From Streptomyces inhibens (GTDB lineage Bacteria; Actinomycetota; Actinomycetes; Streptomycetales; Streptomycetaceae): a stretch of DNA of 64,000 nt. The translations under genes were made by a program, and so were the position numbers. Every line of letters begins with the position of its first letter. Positions within the stretch are counted from its first letter, which is position 1. The stretch is taken from positions 7,399-71,398 of the forward strand of contig NZ_QUAC01000233.1 of assembly GCF_003389455.1 (NCBI RefSeq), read 5' to 3'. This document shows positions 36,386 to 46,022 of the stretch, in pieces. The notes under the pieces were generated by a model. That model was not told the origin of the DNA, made no database searches, and saw nothing but the letters and a program-made list of their open reading frames with translations.

Positions 36386-36982
36386 ATGCTGACGAGAGTG
36401 AACCGGGTGCTGCTCGGCCTGGTGGGCCTTGGACTGTTCGCTCTGGGTGGCGGCGTCCTGCTGGGCGGGCTGGACATGCAGCGCCGCTGGGGCTTCCGCA
36501 TGCCGGGCTGGTGGCCCTTCCGTGGGCCGAACGACGTGGTGCTGGGAGCCGAGGGACGCACCCGGTGGCAGGAATGGGGCTGGTGGTGGCCGAGCGTCAT
36601 CGCAGTCCTCGCCGTGGTGTTCGCTCTCCTGCTGTGGTGGTTGCTTGCGCAGTTCCGCAGACACCGGTTGGGAGAGGTTCTCGTGGACACCGATGACGGC
36701 GCGGGAGCCCGGCTGAACGGCCGTGCGCTGGAGAATGCGATCGCGGCAGAGTCGCAAGCCCTGGACGGCGTGTCACGGGCTCATGTCCGGCTGACGGGGC
36801 GGCGCACCGCTCCAGCCACACGAGTGCGGCTACGGTTGGAAGCCCACGCGGATCCAGCTGAGGCGCTCAGGCAACTGAGCGGGGAAACGCTCGCGCACGC
36901 ACGGAACTCGGCACGCCTGAACCGCCTCCCGACTACGGTCCGACTACGAGAAGTGCGCCACCACGCCCATCGCGTCTCCTAG
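36386..36982 (+). CDS. amaP: Alkaline-shock membrane anchor protein AmaP
   Basis: 198 residues. Two membrane helices (VLLGLVGLGLFALGGGVLLG and SVIAVLAVVFALLLWWLLAQ) flank a Trp-rich loop; the C-terminal domain (ENAIAAESQALDGVSRAHVR, RVRLRLEAHADPAEALRQL) is AmaP-like. It should tether the Asp23 proteins to the membrane. Its stop codon TAG lies inside the CCTAGC target duplicated by IS481, which left the coding end intact. Confidence 0.8.
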   Translation: MLTRVNRVLLGLVGLGLFALGGGVLLGGLDMQRRWGFRMPGWWPFRGPNDVVLGAEGRTRWQEWGWWWPSVIAVLAVVFALLLWWLLAQFRRHRLGEVLVDTDDGAGARLNGRALENAIAAESQALDGVSRAHVRLTGRRTAPATRVRLRLEAHADPAEALRQLSGETLAHARNSARLNRLPTTVRLREVRHHAHRVS

Positions 36983-36983
36983 C

Positions 36984-38026
36984 TGTATTGATCACGAGCG
37001 TTGTTAACGCTGGCGGGTCTTGATGAATGGCGAAGACCTTCGGTGTGGTGGAGGTGTCTACGCTTCACCGCTCGGAGGTCTTCGTGTCCCACCGTAATGC
37101 TCGGCTGACCGTCTTCGGGAGGCGGCTGCTGGTTGACCGTGTCCTCTCCGGCCGTCCCGTCGCCCATGTCGCAGCCGAGATGGGCGTCTCCCGCATCACG
37201 CCCACAAAGGGGTCCGTCGCTGGCGGACTGAAGGCGAGGCGGGCCTGCACGACCGCTCCAGCCGGCCGAGGACAACACCCCACCGCACTCCGGCCCGAAC
37301 CGAGTCACAGGTGTGCCGGCTGCGGCAGGACCGCAAGCCCGGCCCGGCCCGCATCGGCCTGATCCTGGGCCTGCCCTTCTCAACCGTCCACCGCATCCTG
37401 ACCCGCCACGGCCTGAACCGCCTGGCCTTCATCGATCGGCCCACCGGACAGATCATCCGCCGCTACGAACGCCAACGCCCAGGTGAACTGGTCCACGTCG
37501 ACGTGAAGAAACTGGGCCGGATCCCCGACAGCGGCGGCCACAAAGCCCTCGGCCGTGACGCCGGCCGGCCCATCCGCGGCATGGGCTTCGACTACCTGCA
37601 CTCCGCCGTCGACGACCGCCTGGCCTACACCGAGATCCACCCGGATGAAAAGGTCGCCACCTGCGCGGACTTCCTCACCCGCGCCTCCACCTTCTTTCAC
37701 GACCACGGCATCACCCGCATCGAACGCGTTCTGACCGACAACGCGTGGTCCTACCGCAAAGGCCTGGCCTGGAAGCAAGCCCTGGCCGACCTCGGCGCAA
37801 CCGGCAAACTCACCCGCCCCTACCGACCGCAGACCAACGGCAAGGCCGAACGCTTCCACCGCACCCTGCTCGACGAATGGGCCTACATCAGGGCCTACAC
37901 CAGCAACGAACAGCGAAACCAAGCCCTGGCAGACTTCCTCCACACCTACAACCACCACCGCTGCCACACCGCACTGGGCGGCCGGCCACCCGTCAGCCGC
38001 GCAAGCAACGCTCCAGGTCAATACAC
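36984..38026 (+). mobile_element. IS481-family element with CCTAGC target duplication
   Basis: Terminal repeats: left TGTATTGATCACGAGCGTTG from 36984; right end reversed reads TGTATTGACCTGGAGCGTTG to 38026. The six bases CCTAGC flank both ends (36978-36983 and 38027-38032), a direct target duplication. Length 1043 bases, normal for the family. It landed on the stop codon of amaP. Confidence 0.92.
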
Positions 38027-38030
38027 CTAG
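37087..38030 (+). pseudogene. IS481 transposase, single frameshift
   Basis: GTG 37087 starts a helix-turn-helix (HRNARLTVFGRRLLVDRVLS, AHVAAEMGVSRITPTKG). A one-base slip near 37208 shifts into the frame of the catalytic core: ELVHVDVKKLGRIPDSGG, VLTDNAWSYRKGLAW, YRPQTNGKAERFHRTLLDEW. All three catalytic acidic residues (D, D, E) remain and the stop falls in the right target copy. One repair would restore it, so the insertion is recent or the slip is a sequencing error. Confidence 0.82.
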
Positions 38031-38035
38031 CTAGT

Positions 38036-39340
38036 AGTGCTTTGTTAGCTGGTCTTGTCGCGGTTGGTGTTCGGTAGTTCGCTGTGTGTATGAGGGTGGG
38101 TGAGCTTGCTGAGTGTCGGGGTCGGTTGGAGGAGTTTGGGGGGGGGCGCCGCTGGTGCGGCGGGATCAGCGGGCGAAGGGTCAGTTGTATCTGCGGGGAC
38201 TGCTGCTGGACGGCCGGCGGAAGTCGATGCAGCCGATGGCCGAGCGACTCGGGATCGACCATCAGCAGCTGCAGCAGTTCATGACCTCGTCGACCTGGTC
38301 TGTCGATCAGGTGCGGGCCCGCCTGGCGTGGCGGGCCGTCGGGGTGGTGCGTCCGCAGATGTGGGTGGTGGATGACACCGGCTTCCCCAAGGACGGCACG
38401 GCCTCTCCCGGGGTGGCCTGCCAGTACTCGGGCACGGGCAAGGTCGGCAACTGCCAGATCGGGGTCAGCGTCCACGCCGTCTCCGATGCCGCCTCGTGTC
38501 CGCTGTCCTGGCGCCTGTTTCTGCCCGCCGGTTGGGACAGGCCGGATGCCGCCGTTCAGCGGGAACGCTGCCGCATCCCCGAAGACGAACACCACCGTCC
38601 CAAGTGGCAGCTGGCGCTGGAGATGCTTGACGAACTCGCCGGTATCGGACTGCGGCCTGCCGCCCTGGTGGCGGACACCGGATACGGCGCCAACGCCGAC
38701 TTCCGGCACGGTCTGGAAGACCGAGGACTTGCCTACGTGCTCCAGGCCAAGGCTGAGATGACCGCCTACCCCAAGAACGCCGAACCCCGTCAGCCTGCCT
38801 GTGGAGGGCTCGGACCCCGCCCGCTGCCGCGCTACCGCACCCGCCCAAAGCCGCGATGAGCTCGGGCTTTGTCCTGCTTCGTGTTCGGCTGGCCGGGCGG
38901 CGGCCCAAGCCCGCCGCAGACGGCACGATCCCACTGAGACGGCTGATCGCTCAATGGCCCGACGGGCACGACGAGCCAGTCAAGTACTGGATCTCGAACC
39001 TGCCCGCCGACCTCCCGGCGAAGGACCTGGTCCGCCTGGCCAAAGCCCGCTGGCGGATCGAGCACGACTACCGCGAGCTGAAGACAGCCCTGGGCCTGGA
39101 CCACTTCGAGGGCCGCTCGTTCAACGGCTGGCACCGGCACGTCACCCTCGTCACAGCCGCCCACCTGTTCCTGACCGAACAGCGGACCTGCCCAAAAGCT
39201 CCTGCCAGGGCCTGACCCTCTACCAGGCCCTGAACTTCCTCCAACACCTCCTGGCCACCTGGCCACCTGAAGGGGCACCTGCCCCACCTGCCACCAACCC
39301 ACCCCATGGCAGCCCTACGACACCACCTAACAAAGCCCTA
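38036..39340 (+). mobile_element. IS701-family element with CTAG target duplication
   Basis: Left end TAGTGCTTTGTTAGCTGG from 38036; right end reversed reads TAGGGCTTTGTTAGGTGG to 39340. CTAG flanks both sides (38032-38035 and 39341-39344), the usual IS701 target. 1305 bases. It lies directly against the IS481 right end; its target site overlaps the IS481 duplication by one base. Confidence 0.9.
38090..39300 (+). pseudogene. IS701 transposase, several frameshifts
   Basis: Start MRVGELAECRGRLEEFGGG at 38090 reaches a run of nine G (38138-38146) where the frame shifts to LVRRDQRAKGQLYLRGLLLD. Catalytic residues are in WVVDDTGFPKDG, LVADTGYGANADF and WRIEHDYRELKTALGLDHFE. A further slip and a loss of about 35 residues occur near 38840, and a third slip near 39190 before LTLYQALNFLQHLL. 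Inactive. Confidence 0.82.
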
Positions 39341-39628
39341 CTAGTTGTCATGACCGTATCGTTGTCGCGCGGCTGGTGGATGGTGGGGCCGGGTGTGCTG
39401 CGCCGCCGGCCGGGCCGAGCTACGAGGCGGATGTCTGTGTGGGATCCGTCGTGGCGACAGCGCTGTCGCGCCGGGCCGCCGCCTTGCCCTGACGTCGCCT
39501 CGTTCCGGCGAGTCCCGCACGCGAGGGCATTGCGCGCCGCCGAGGACCGAAAGGTCGGTCGCGGGGGACCGACCTAGGCTGGTATCAGGGTGCTGCCGGC
39601 CCATGTGTCACTGGAGAAGGAGGCCGGT

Positions 39629-40084
39629 ATGGCTGTACGGCATCGGTTGATCCGGAGCGCGCCGGAAGCGGTATGGAGCTTTCTGTGTGACGGCGAGCGG
39701 TACGGCGCCTGGGTGGTAGGTACGTCGGAGTCTCATGAGCAGGAAGGCAATTGGCCGCAGGTTGGCTCCGCGATCGAGTACACAGTGCGTGTCGGTCCCT
39801 GGACGCTGAAGAACCAGACGACGGTGCGCCGCCACGAGCCGCCGAAGCATCTGGAGATGGAGGTGGACAGCGGAGTTCTGGGCACAGTCAGGATCTCACT
39901 TGAGCTCCGGCCCTGGGGCGACGACACCTTGGTCATTCTCGATGAGCACCCACTCCGGGGGCTTGGCGGGGCGTTGCACAACGTCGTGCTGGACGTTCTG
40001 ATTCAGGTCCGACACCGCACTATGCTCGCCCGGCTTGCGCAAGCCGTCGAAGAGCGTTCGGGATCGGCATCCGTGGCTTCCTGA
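39629..40084 (+). CDS. SRPBCC-family protein (polyketide cyclase/dehydrase-like)
   Basis: 151 residues, single START/SRPBCC fold: AVRHRLIRSAPEAVWSFLCD start, GERYGAWVVGTSES, and a C-terminal helix HRTMLARLAQAVEERS. It should bind a hydrophobic ligand; no catalytic assignment. GGAGAAGGAGG precedes ATG 39629. Confidence 0.75.
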   Translation: MAVRHRLIRSAPEAVWSFLCDGERYGAWVVGTSESHEQEGNWPQVGSAIEYTVRVGPWTLKNQTTVRRHEPPKHLEMEVDSGVLGTVRISLELRPWGDDTLVILDEHPLRGLGGALHNVVLDVLIQVRHRTMLARLAQAVEERSGSASVAS

Positions 40085-40593
40085 CCACACGAGTTCCCCG
40101 CCGGTGACTGATTGGACCCGGGACCTCCACGACATCGTGTTGTTGATCGCCACCCTTCGTGGTTCCCGTCTCGGCCCAGGCAGAGAAATGCGGGAACGCC
40201 CCACAGCTCGAACTCGTCATCGTCCCAGACATCGGCTCAGACCACACCGTCCTCGCCTCAGCGCGTGACCACGTGCGGTCGCCGCTGGGCCTACTGGACA
40301 GCAGAGGGATTCCCGGTGCTGCCGTATGGCGAAGACTGGGCTCCGGTGGTCTGGCCCACCAGTCCTTCGCATCGACAAGAGGACTGGCCTGGTGAGGAAC
40401 TCGGGCACGCGCTGCCTGCGAGCTCACACCCCTGGCGCGGGAATCCCCTGGGCGGTGTCCGATGTCCAGGCCCTTCACCTGCTGTATTCGTGCCCGTCCT
40501 GCGCATGCGAGGCAACTGCCGCATGGTGGAAGTGGACCGTCGAATGCGTCCCGCGCGCGGCCCCGGAGGAGAACGTGCGTCCAAGGAGCCAAG
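40085..40593. other. No supported gene
   Basis: 509 bases before the alcohol dehydrogenase. Open frames on both strands show no recognisable product. The ribosome site AGGAGCC of the next gene is at the end. Confidence 0.45.
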
Positions 40594-41778
40594 ATGAGGG
40601 CCTTGACCTGGCAAGGCAAGCGTGATGTGCGGGTGGAGACGGTGCCCGACCCTGAGATCGTCGATGCGACCGACATCATCGTGCGCATCACCTCCACCGG
40701 AATCTGCGGATCGGACCTGCACCTGTACGAGGTCCTTGGTCCCTTTCTCGACCCCGGGGACATCCTCGGCCACGAACCCATGGGCATCGTCGAGGCGACC
40801 GGTACGGAGGTCACGGAGGTAGCGGTCGGGGACAGAGTCGTTGTCCCGTTCAACATCTCGTGCGGCACCTGTTGGATGTGCAGTCAGGGCCTGCAGTCGC
40901 AGTGTGAAACCACCCAGGTCACGGATCGTGGGATGGGAGCGTCGCTCTTCGGCTTCTCCAAGCTATACGGCCAAGTTCCGGGTGGACAAGCCGAGTTGCT
41001 ACGTGTGCCGTTCGGCAACACGCTGCCCGTCAAGGTGCCGCACGGCCCACCGGACCAGCGGTTCGTCTATCTGTCCGATGTGCTGCCCACTGCCTGGCAG
41101 TCCGTTGCCTACGCGGGCATCCCGCAGGGCGGCAACGTCACCGTGCTGGGGCTCGGTCCCATCGGTGATATGGCTGCCCGCATCGCGCTGCATCAGGGTG
41201 CAGGGCAGGTGTTCGGTGTCGACCTCGTCCCGGAGCGTCTCGCTAGGGCCCGTGCTCGCGGGGTACACACCCTGGACCTGAATGAGTACGGCAAGGGAGT
41301 GGGTGACGAAGTCCGCCGCCTCACCAAGGGACGCGGCACCGATGCGGTCATCGAGGCCGTTGGCATGGAGGCGCATGGGGCTCCTCTGACCAGAGCCGCC
41401 CAGAATCTCGCCGGACTGCTGCCGGATGCGCTGAGTGAGAAGGTGATGGGCCGGGCCGGCGTAGACAGTATGGCGGCCTTCAACACGGCTGTTGACGCCG
41501 TCCGCCGCGGCGGCACGATCTCCCTCATCGGCGTCTACGGCGGGGTCGTCGATCCGGTACCGATGCGCACCTTGTTCGACAAGCAGATTCAGTTGCGCAT
41601 GGGCCAGGCCAACGTCAAACACTGGGTCGACGACATCCTTCCCCTCCTGAACGACGAGGACGTGCTGGGCGTCGACGACTTCGCGACCCACACTCTGCCT
41701 CTCGAGCAGGGACCCCAGGCGTATCAGATGTTTCAGGCAAAGAGGGACGGCATGATCAAAACCATTCTGACCCTGTGA
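40594..41778 (+). CDS. Zinc-dependent alcohol dehydrogenase, glutathione-independent formaldehyde dehydrogenase-like
   Basis: 394 residues of the medium-chain dehydrogenase family. Catalytic zinc ligands are in CGSDLHLYE and GHEPMGIVE; the structural zinc loop is CGTCWMCSQGLQSQC; the NAD motif is VLGLGPIGDMAARIALHQGA. It oxidises an alcohol or aldehyde adduct with NAD(P). AAGGAGCCAAG precedes ATG 40594. A decayed second copy lies at 27.4-28.0 kb on the other strand. Confidence 0.88.
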   Translation: MRALTWQGKRDVRVETVPDPEIVDATDIIVRITSTGICGSDLHLYEVLGPFLDPGDILGHEPMGIVEATGTEVTEVAVGDRVVVPFNISCGTCWMCSQGLQSQCETTQVTDRGMGASLFGFSKLYGQVPGGQAELLRVPFGNTLPVKVPHGPPDQRFVYLSDVLPTAWQSVAYAGIPQGGNVTVLGLGPIGDMAARIALHQGAGQVFGVDLVPERLARARARGVHTLDLNEYGKGVGDEVRRLTKGRGTDAVIEAVGMEAHGAPLTRAAQNLAGLLPDALSEKVMGRAGVDSMAAFNTAVDAVRRGGTISLIGVYGGVVDPVPMRTLFDKQIQLRMGQANVKHWVDDILPLLNDEDVLGVDDFATHTLPLEQGPQAYQMFQAKRDGMIKTILTL

Positions 41779-42097
41779 GGTTCGCACTTGGCCGGGCCGG
41801 AGGCCGACGCCGGGTGGCACGGGTGAAGGAGCGGTCGAGAACGCACGCACGGTACACCCGCCCTGCCGCGCCGGAGAGCATCGGCCGCATGCCAGGAGGG
41901 GTTTCCCGTTCCGGCAGCGCAGCGCCGGCACGGGGGCGGGCGGGGACCGCCACTTCAACTCGTACTTCGCGAGCTGGGCTGTTCCGTACCAGCGCGCGGC
42001 CGTGCCTCGTCGTGCCTACAGTGAGAGGGCTGTCGATTGTGCGTGGAGAGCAGCCGGCGCCGCCGCCCCAGCGATCTGCTTGTCGTCAGGAGTAACG

Positions 42098-42985
42098 ATG
42101 ACTCACTCACAGCGTCCGCTTCTTTTGCGAGGCCGCACCGCAGTGGTGACCGGGGCAGCGCGCGGTCTGGGGGAAGCGATCGCCCGGGAGCTGGCTCAAC
42201 GAGGGGCCCGGGTGGCCTTGCTCGGGCAGGAAGAAGAAGCACTCCGCCGAGTGGCGTCATCCCTTCCGGCGGCAGCGCTCTGTTGGAGTGTCGATGTCAC
42301 CGACGACGGCGCCATGGCCCGGGTGGCCGAAGAGGTACGCGACCACCTTGGGGAGGCGTCCATCGTTGTGGCGAACGCGGGGATCGCCGAAGGCGGGCCA
42401 TTCGCCGGGTCCGACCCGGCGACGTGGCGCCGGGTGATCGAGGTCAACCTGATCGGAAGCTCCATCACCGCCCGCTCCTTTTTGCCGGACCTGCTGGCCA
42501 GGCGCGGATACTTCCTGCAGATCGCCTCGCTGGCCTCCATCGGAGCCGCTCCCATGATGAGCTCCTACTGCGCCTCAAAGGCCGGCGTGGAATCTTTCAC
42601 GCATTCGCTGCGCGCCGAACTCGCCCCTCACCATGTAGGCGTCGGAATCGCCTATCTCAACTGGATCGATACCGACATGATCCGGGACGCCGACCGGCAC
42701 CCTGTGCTGCGCGAGCTCCGTGCCCACCTGCCCCTGCCTGCGAGGAAGATCTACCCCGTTGGCTGGGTCGCCGTCCGATTGGCCACGGCCGTGGAACGCC
42801 GCTCGACTGCCGTATATGTCCCCGCCTGGCTCCGTGCCGCCCAGCTGGTACGTGCCGCTCTGCCGGCCGTCGTCACCCAGCTCTCACGGAGAGAACTCCC
42901 TCGGCTGGCTGCCCGCACGCCCTTCGAAGCAACCGGACTCCTGGGAGCCGGTGGGCGGGCTGACGACGAAGCACGCCGACGGTAG
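42098..42985 (+). CDS. Short-chain dehydrogenase/reductase
   Basis: 295 residues, classical SDR: TGAARGLGEAIA (cofactor), VANAGIAEGG, and catalytic SSYCASKAGVESF with Tyr and Lys, Ser upstream in LQIASLASIG. The extended C-terminus and the DMIRDAD segment recall SDRs of large Streptomyces paralog sets. CAGGAG precedes ATG 42098. The substrate is unknown. The 319 bases before it hold no gene I can support. Confidence 0.87.
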   Translation: MTHSQRPLLLRGRTAVVTGAARGLGEAIARELAQRGARVALLGQEEEALRRVASSLPAAALCWSVDVTDDGAMARVAEEVRDHLGEASIVVANAGIAEGGPFAGSDPATWRRVIEVNLIGSSITARSFLPDLLARRGYFLQIASLASIGAAPMMSSYCASKAGVESFTHSLRAELAPHHVGVGIAYLNWIDTDMIRDADRHPVLRELRAHLPLPARKIYPVGWVAVRLATAVERRSTAVYVPAWLRAAQLVRAALPAVVTQLSRRELPRLAARTPFEATGLLGAGGRADDEARRR

Positions 42986-43348
42986 CCAGTCGCACCGGTA
43001 AGCGGCGCCGAATGTCCGAGGAGGGGCACCCTCGCCACCTGCCTGCCACTCGAATTGTTGCAGCTCAGGGGTATTTTCTGCTTTCTCGATCACCTTCCGG
43101 ACGGCCTGCTCGGTGAAGCCCGAGGTCAGCAAGGGATCGGCGTGGCCCGGCGCTGTCCGGCGCGCAATACAAACCGAGTCGTCGAATGGCAATCTTGGAT
43201 GCCGGGGTGCGTGGCCGGGCGGAGGGGCGGCGGCGTGCGGGCGCTCACCTTGCGATGAATGCACCGAAGAGGTCCGCGCCCGGTGGTCTCTGCAAGGAGA
43301 TGGGTGCAGCCTGAGAAGACCACGCTCGGGCAATTTCAGGAGTATGCC
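42986..43348. other. Intergenic with a possible coding scrap on the minus strand
   Basis: Around 43000-43130 the minus strand reads PLLTSGFTEQAVRKVIEKAE and ELQQFEWQAGGEGAPP, with protein-like composition, but no start or family is clear. Otherwise only the leader of the next membrane protein gene is seen. Confidence 0.35.
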
Positions 43349-43783
43349 ATGATCGTGATTCTTGGACTCGTCCTTTTGATCGCTGCGGTGGTCATCGGTG
43401 TCGCCGCGGTTGTCACCAACATGGGTAGTGCGCACGAGTTGACCGCAGCGTTCAAGGTTTTCGGTTACGAGATGACCGGATCCACCGGAATGCTGTTCCT
43501 CTTCGGCGCCATCGTCGGTGCGGTGGCAGTGCTCGGGCTGAGCCTGCTCCTTGGCGGCGTCCGCCGAACGTCTCGCAGGAAGCACGCCGTGCGCCACAAG
43601 GAGTCGCGACGGGACGCGGCTGCTCCACGGACAGAGCAAGGCGACCGCATCGACTACCGTGACCAGAGCGACCTGGGGACAGCGGAACAGCAGGAGAACG
43701 CCTCCCCTCGACGTGATCGCTCCAACGGCGACGGACGCCGCCATAAGCGACACCTGTTCGGACACCGACCCGCCCACCGGTAG
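43349..43783 (+). CDS. Small two-helix membrane protein
   Basis: 144 residues. Helix 1 IVILGLVLLIAAVVIGVAAV, then NMGSAHELTAAFKVFGYEMT, helix 2 MLFLFGAIVGAVAVLGLSLL, and a charged hydrophilic tail of about 75 residues. Streptomyces stress clusters carry such genes; function unknown. AGGAGTATGCC precedes ATG 43349. Confidence 0.68.
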   Translation: MIVILGLVLLIAAVVIGVAAVVTNMGSAHELTAAFKVFGYEMTGSTGMLFLFGAIVGAVAVLGLSLLLGGVRRTSRRKHAVRHKESRRDAAAPRTEQGDRIDYRDQSDLGTAEQQENASPRRDRSNGDGRRHKRHLFGHRPAHR

Positions 43784-44012
43784 CCCATAAACCGGTCAAG
43801 TGACGAGTAGGCGGAAGGCCGTCGTGCGCCGTAACACCGCCAGAGCCTTGTTTTGGTCATGTCACAGAGAGAGCCGTGGCAGCCCGCACCGGCACTGCAT
43901 GTGACTGTCCGGGAGCGGCACATCCAAATCCGTTTGCGTCATCTGACATGTCAGCGAAGCGCCCCGGGAGGCACGCGCCCGAGGTCTGAGGGCGTGCCGG
44001 GGCCGGTCGGTG

Positions 44013-44141
44013 TCAGTGACGGCCGTGGGCGCTGTCGGAGGCTCCGCCGAAAAGCCGGGCGACGGCGCGGAAGGGGAGGGTGACGACGGTGGCGATGGCG
44101 CCGCCGATAGACCTCAATACGTCTGCGATGGCCGTGAGCAT
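44013..44141 (-). CDS. LPFR-motif small protein, 42 residues
   Basis: ATG 44141 with GGAGGATCGCC directly upstream, stop TGA at 44013-44015. The protein begins MLTAIADVLRSIGGAIATVV, then TLPFRAVARLFGGASDSA and ends HGRH. The TLPFR core in a short hydrophobic-amphipathic helix matches the actinobacterial LPFR small protein family. Probably membrane-associated; function unknown. Confidence 0.75.
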   Translation of the reverse strand: MLTAIADVLRSIGGAIATVVTLPFRAVARLFGGASDSAHGRH

Positions 44142-44622
44142 GGCGATCCTCCGAAGGTTTGCCCGACTGTCGGGCGAGGTGCCGCCGTGCGGCGGCTGTG
44201 ACGCCGCCCATCGGCACGCTGCACAAACGAAAAGGATGCTTCCCTCAATTCATTCTGAGGCTCGCACAGCAAAGCTGCCACCGTTCAGCACGCCCGACGG
44301 GAAGAGAAACCACAGCGCTACAAGGTAAGGACGCGGATATGAAATTTTCAGAGAGTGACGGCTGAGCTGCAGCGATGGCGTTGTCGCCAAATCTGGTGGA
44401 CAGTCACAGATTTGGCCGACGAGGTGGATTGCACAGATCAGGTCTCAAAGCCGTCGAGTCGAGCCATCCCGCGATCCAGAGAAGGCGGCCGGTGAAAAAG
44501 TTGCGCAGCCGGATATGAGCGCACAGCCACGCCCGAGGGTGCCAGAGGCTTGCGACGCTTGCCGTTCCCATGGGAGGGGATCACAGTGGAAGGGAACGTT
44601 CGTGCGAGAAGGGAGCGGGGTT
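44142..44622. other. No supported gene
   Basis: 481 bases between the LPFR gene and the DUF6131 gene. The LPFR ribosome site is at its left edge. Nothing else recognisable. Confidence 0.45.
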
Positions 44623-44778
44623 GTGATCATTCTCGGGATCATTCTCCTCGTTGTAGGTTTCGTGGCCGGCATCGCCATTTTGTGGACCATCGGAGCGGTC
44701 CTCGTCGTACTCGGACTGATCTTCTGGATTCTCGGCATGATGGGCCACGCGGTCTTCGGGCGAAGGCACTACTGGTAG
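44623..44778 (+). CDS. DUF6131-like small membrane protein
   Basis: 51 residues from GTG 44623 (GAAGGGAGCGGGG upstream). Two hydrophobic segments, IILGIILLVVGFVAGIAILW and GAVLVVLGLIFWILGMMGHA, then FGRRHYW, the end typical of DUF6131. Function unknown; frequent in stress-gene regions of Streptomyces. Confidence 0.72.
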   Translation: MIILGIILLVVGFVAGIAILWTIGAVLVVLGLIFWILGMMGHAVFGRRHYW

Positions 44779-44916
44779 AAGCACGTGCCTGCTCGGTGGT
44801 GACCGTCCCGCCGACGCGGAGCGAGGTGCCATGCGACGGCCGCAGAAGGAGCAACCTCATTGGGAACCGGCCTCAGGCCGGCCCAGGTTGCCCAGTAACT
44901 GCGAGCGGAGGGCTCG

Positions 44917-45198
44917 ATGTCGACTGGGACCCTCATCGCAGTCATCGTGCCCGTCGTGGTCGTATTGATCGCGTGCGCGGTGGTGGCGTGGATGATGCCG
45001 CGCCGCCGCCGGCTGCAAGACCGGGTCGGACCGGAGTATGAGCGGATCGTAGAGGCCAAAGACGGCCGTCTGGCGGCCGAGCGTGAGCTGCGGGAGCGCG
45101 AGGAGCGCCACGACGCGCTGGATATCAGACCACTTCCGGCGGCTGCCCGGAACCGCTACGCGCGGGACTGGAACACGGGTACAGGAACGATTCGTTGA
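44917..45198 (+). pseudogene. Truncated paralog of the single-pass membrane protein at 14.5 kb
   Basis: MSTGTLIAVIVPVVVVLIAC, RRRRLQDRVGPEYERIVEAK and ERELREREERHDALDIRPLP match the gene at 14496 position by position through RYARDW (codon ending at 45171). After that only NTGTGTIR remains before a stop. The helical C-terminal domain is missing because the sequence joins the 3' side of a minus-strand AI-2E transporter. Confidence 0.8.
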
Positions 45199-45748
45199 CA
45201 GAATCTCTTGATCTGCGGCAGCCGGCCAGGCAGTACAGCCCTGCCACCATAACCACCAGGCCCGCGGTAACGGTGCTGACCAGCAGTTGTCCCACCCCTG
45301 GAAGTCCTCCGACCACGCGCGAGGAGGAACTGGAAGTGAACTGCTCACGCAGCTTGCTGACCAGGTGGAATCGGGCTTCGAACCTCCCCAGAGCGGTGTG
45401 GTTGTCGTGGAGCTGCCGAAGCCAGCGGGTCATGGCATGGGCGAATGCGGAGACCTCTTCGGTGACCGGTGGGATCACCAGTGCCAGGAATCCCGCCAGC
45501 AGGACGATGAACGCCAGCAGCACCACGGTGACCGCCCATCCGCGGGGCAGCCTGTGGCGTACCAGCCACCGCACGACCGGGTCCAGGCAGACGGCCACGA
45601 AGAAGGAGAGGAGTAGAAGGACCATCAGTTCGCTGAGTCGCAGGGCCTCGTGTGCCAGCCAATAGGCGAGCGCACCGCCGAGGGTGGCGCTGAAGCCTGC
45701 GGCGAACCAGGACCGCGGCCGCCGCGGCGTCGCCCTGCGCGTCTCCAT
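45172..45748 (-). pseudogene. AI-2E family transporter, C-terminus lost
   Basis: ATG 45748 starts METRRATPRRPRSWFAAGFS, with membrane helices LSELMVLLLLSFFVAVCLDP, WAVTVVLLAFIVLLAGFLAL and LVSTVTAGLVVMVAGLYCLA, typical of the first half of AI-2E (PerM) permeases. A slip near 45215 is followed, in the correct frame, by LPQIKRFCQRIVP, then the gene ends at the join with the plus-strand paralog at about 45172. The second half is absent. Confidence 0.8.
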
Positions 45749-46022
45749 TTCCTATCGGAGGGCTGCCCACCCTGAGAACTCTCGGATGTCATTTCGCCGT
45801 CCTGGCCATCGGGAGCGTTGCTTCCGGGCGAGCATGCCCAGGCTGATTCGACCATTGGACAACTACGGCCGCTGTCCACGCGTTGACCGACGCGACAGGG
45901 AAACGCACCTATAGCCGCCGATACCAACGGCCTGGGGCCCGAAGCTCGGGGCGTTTATCATGTAGGAGCGCATGGTGTGAGTTACGCGGTCAGTGTGTCG
46001 TCTCCGATTACGGAGAGAAAGC

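Noticed and set aside
38138..38146. Programmed frameshift at the G9 run in IS701
   Set aside because: Other slips and a loss further along already inactivate the transposase, so decay or sequencing error is simpler.
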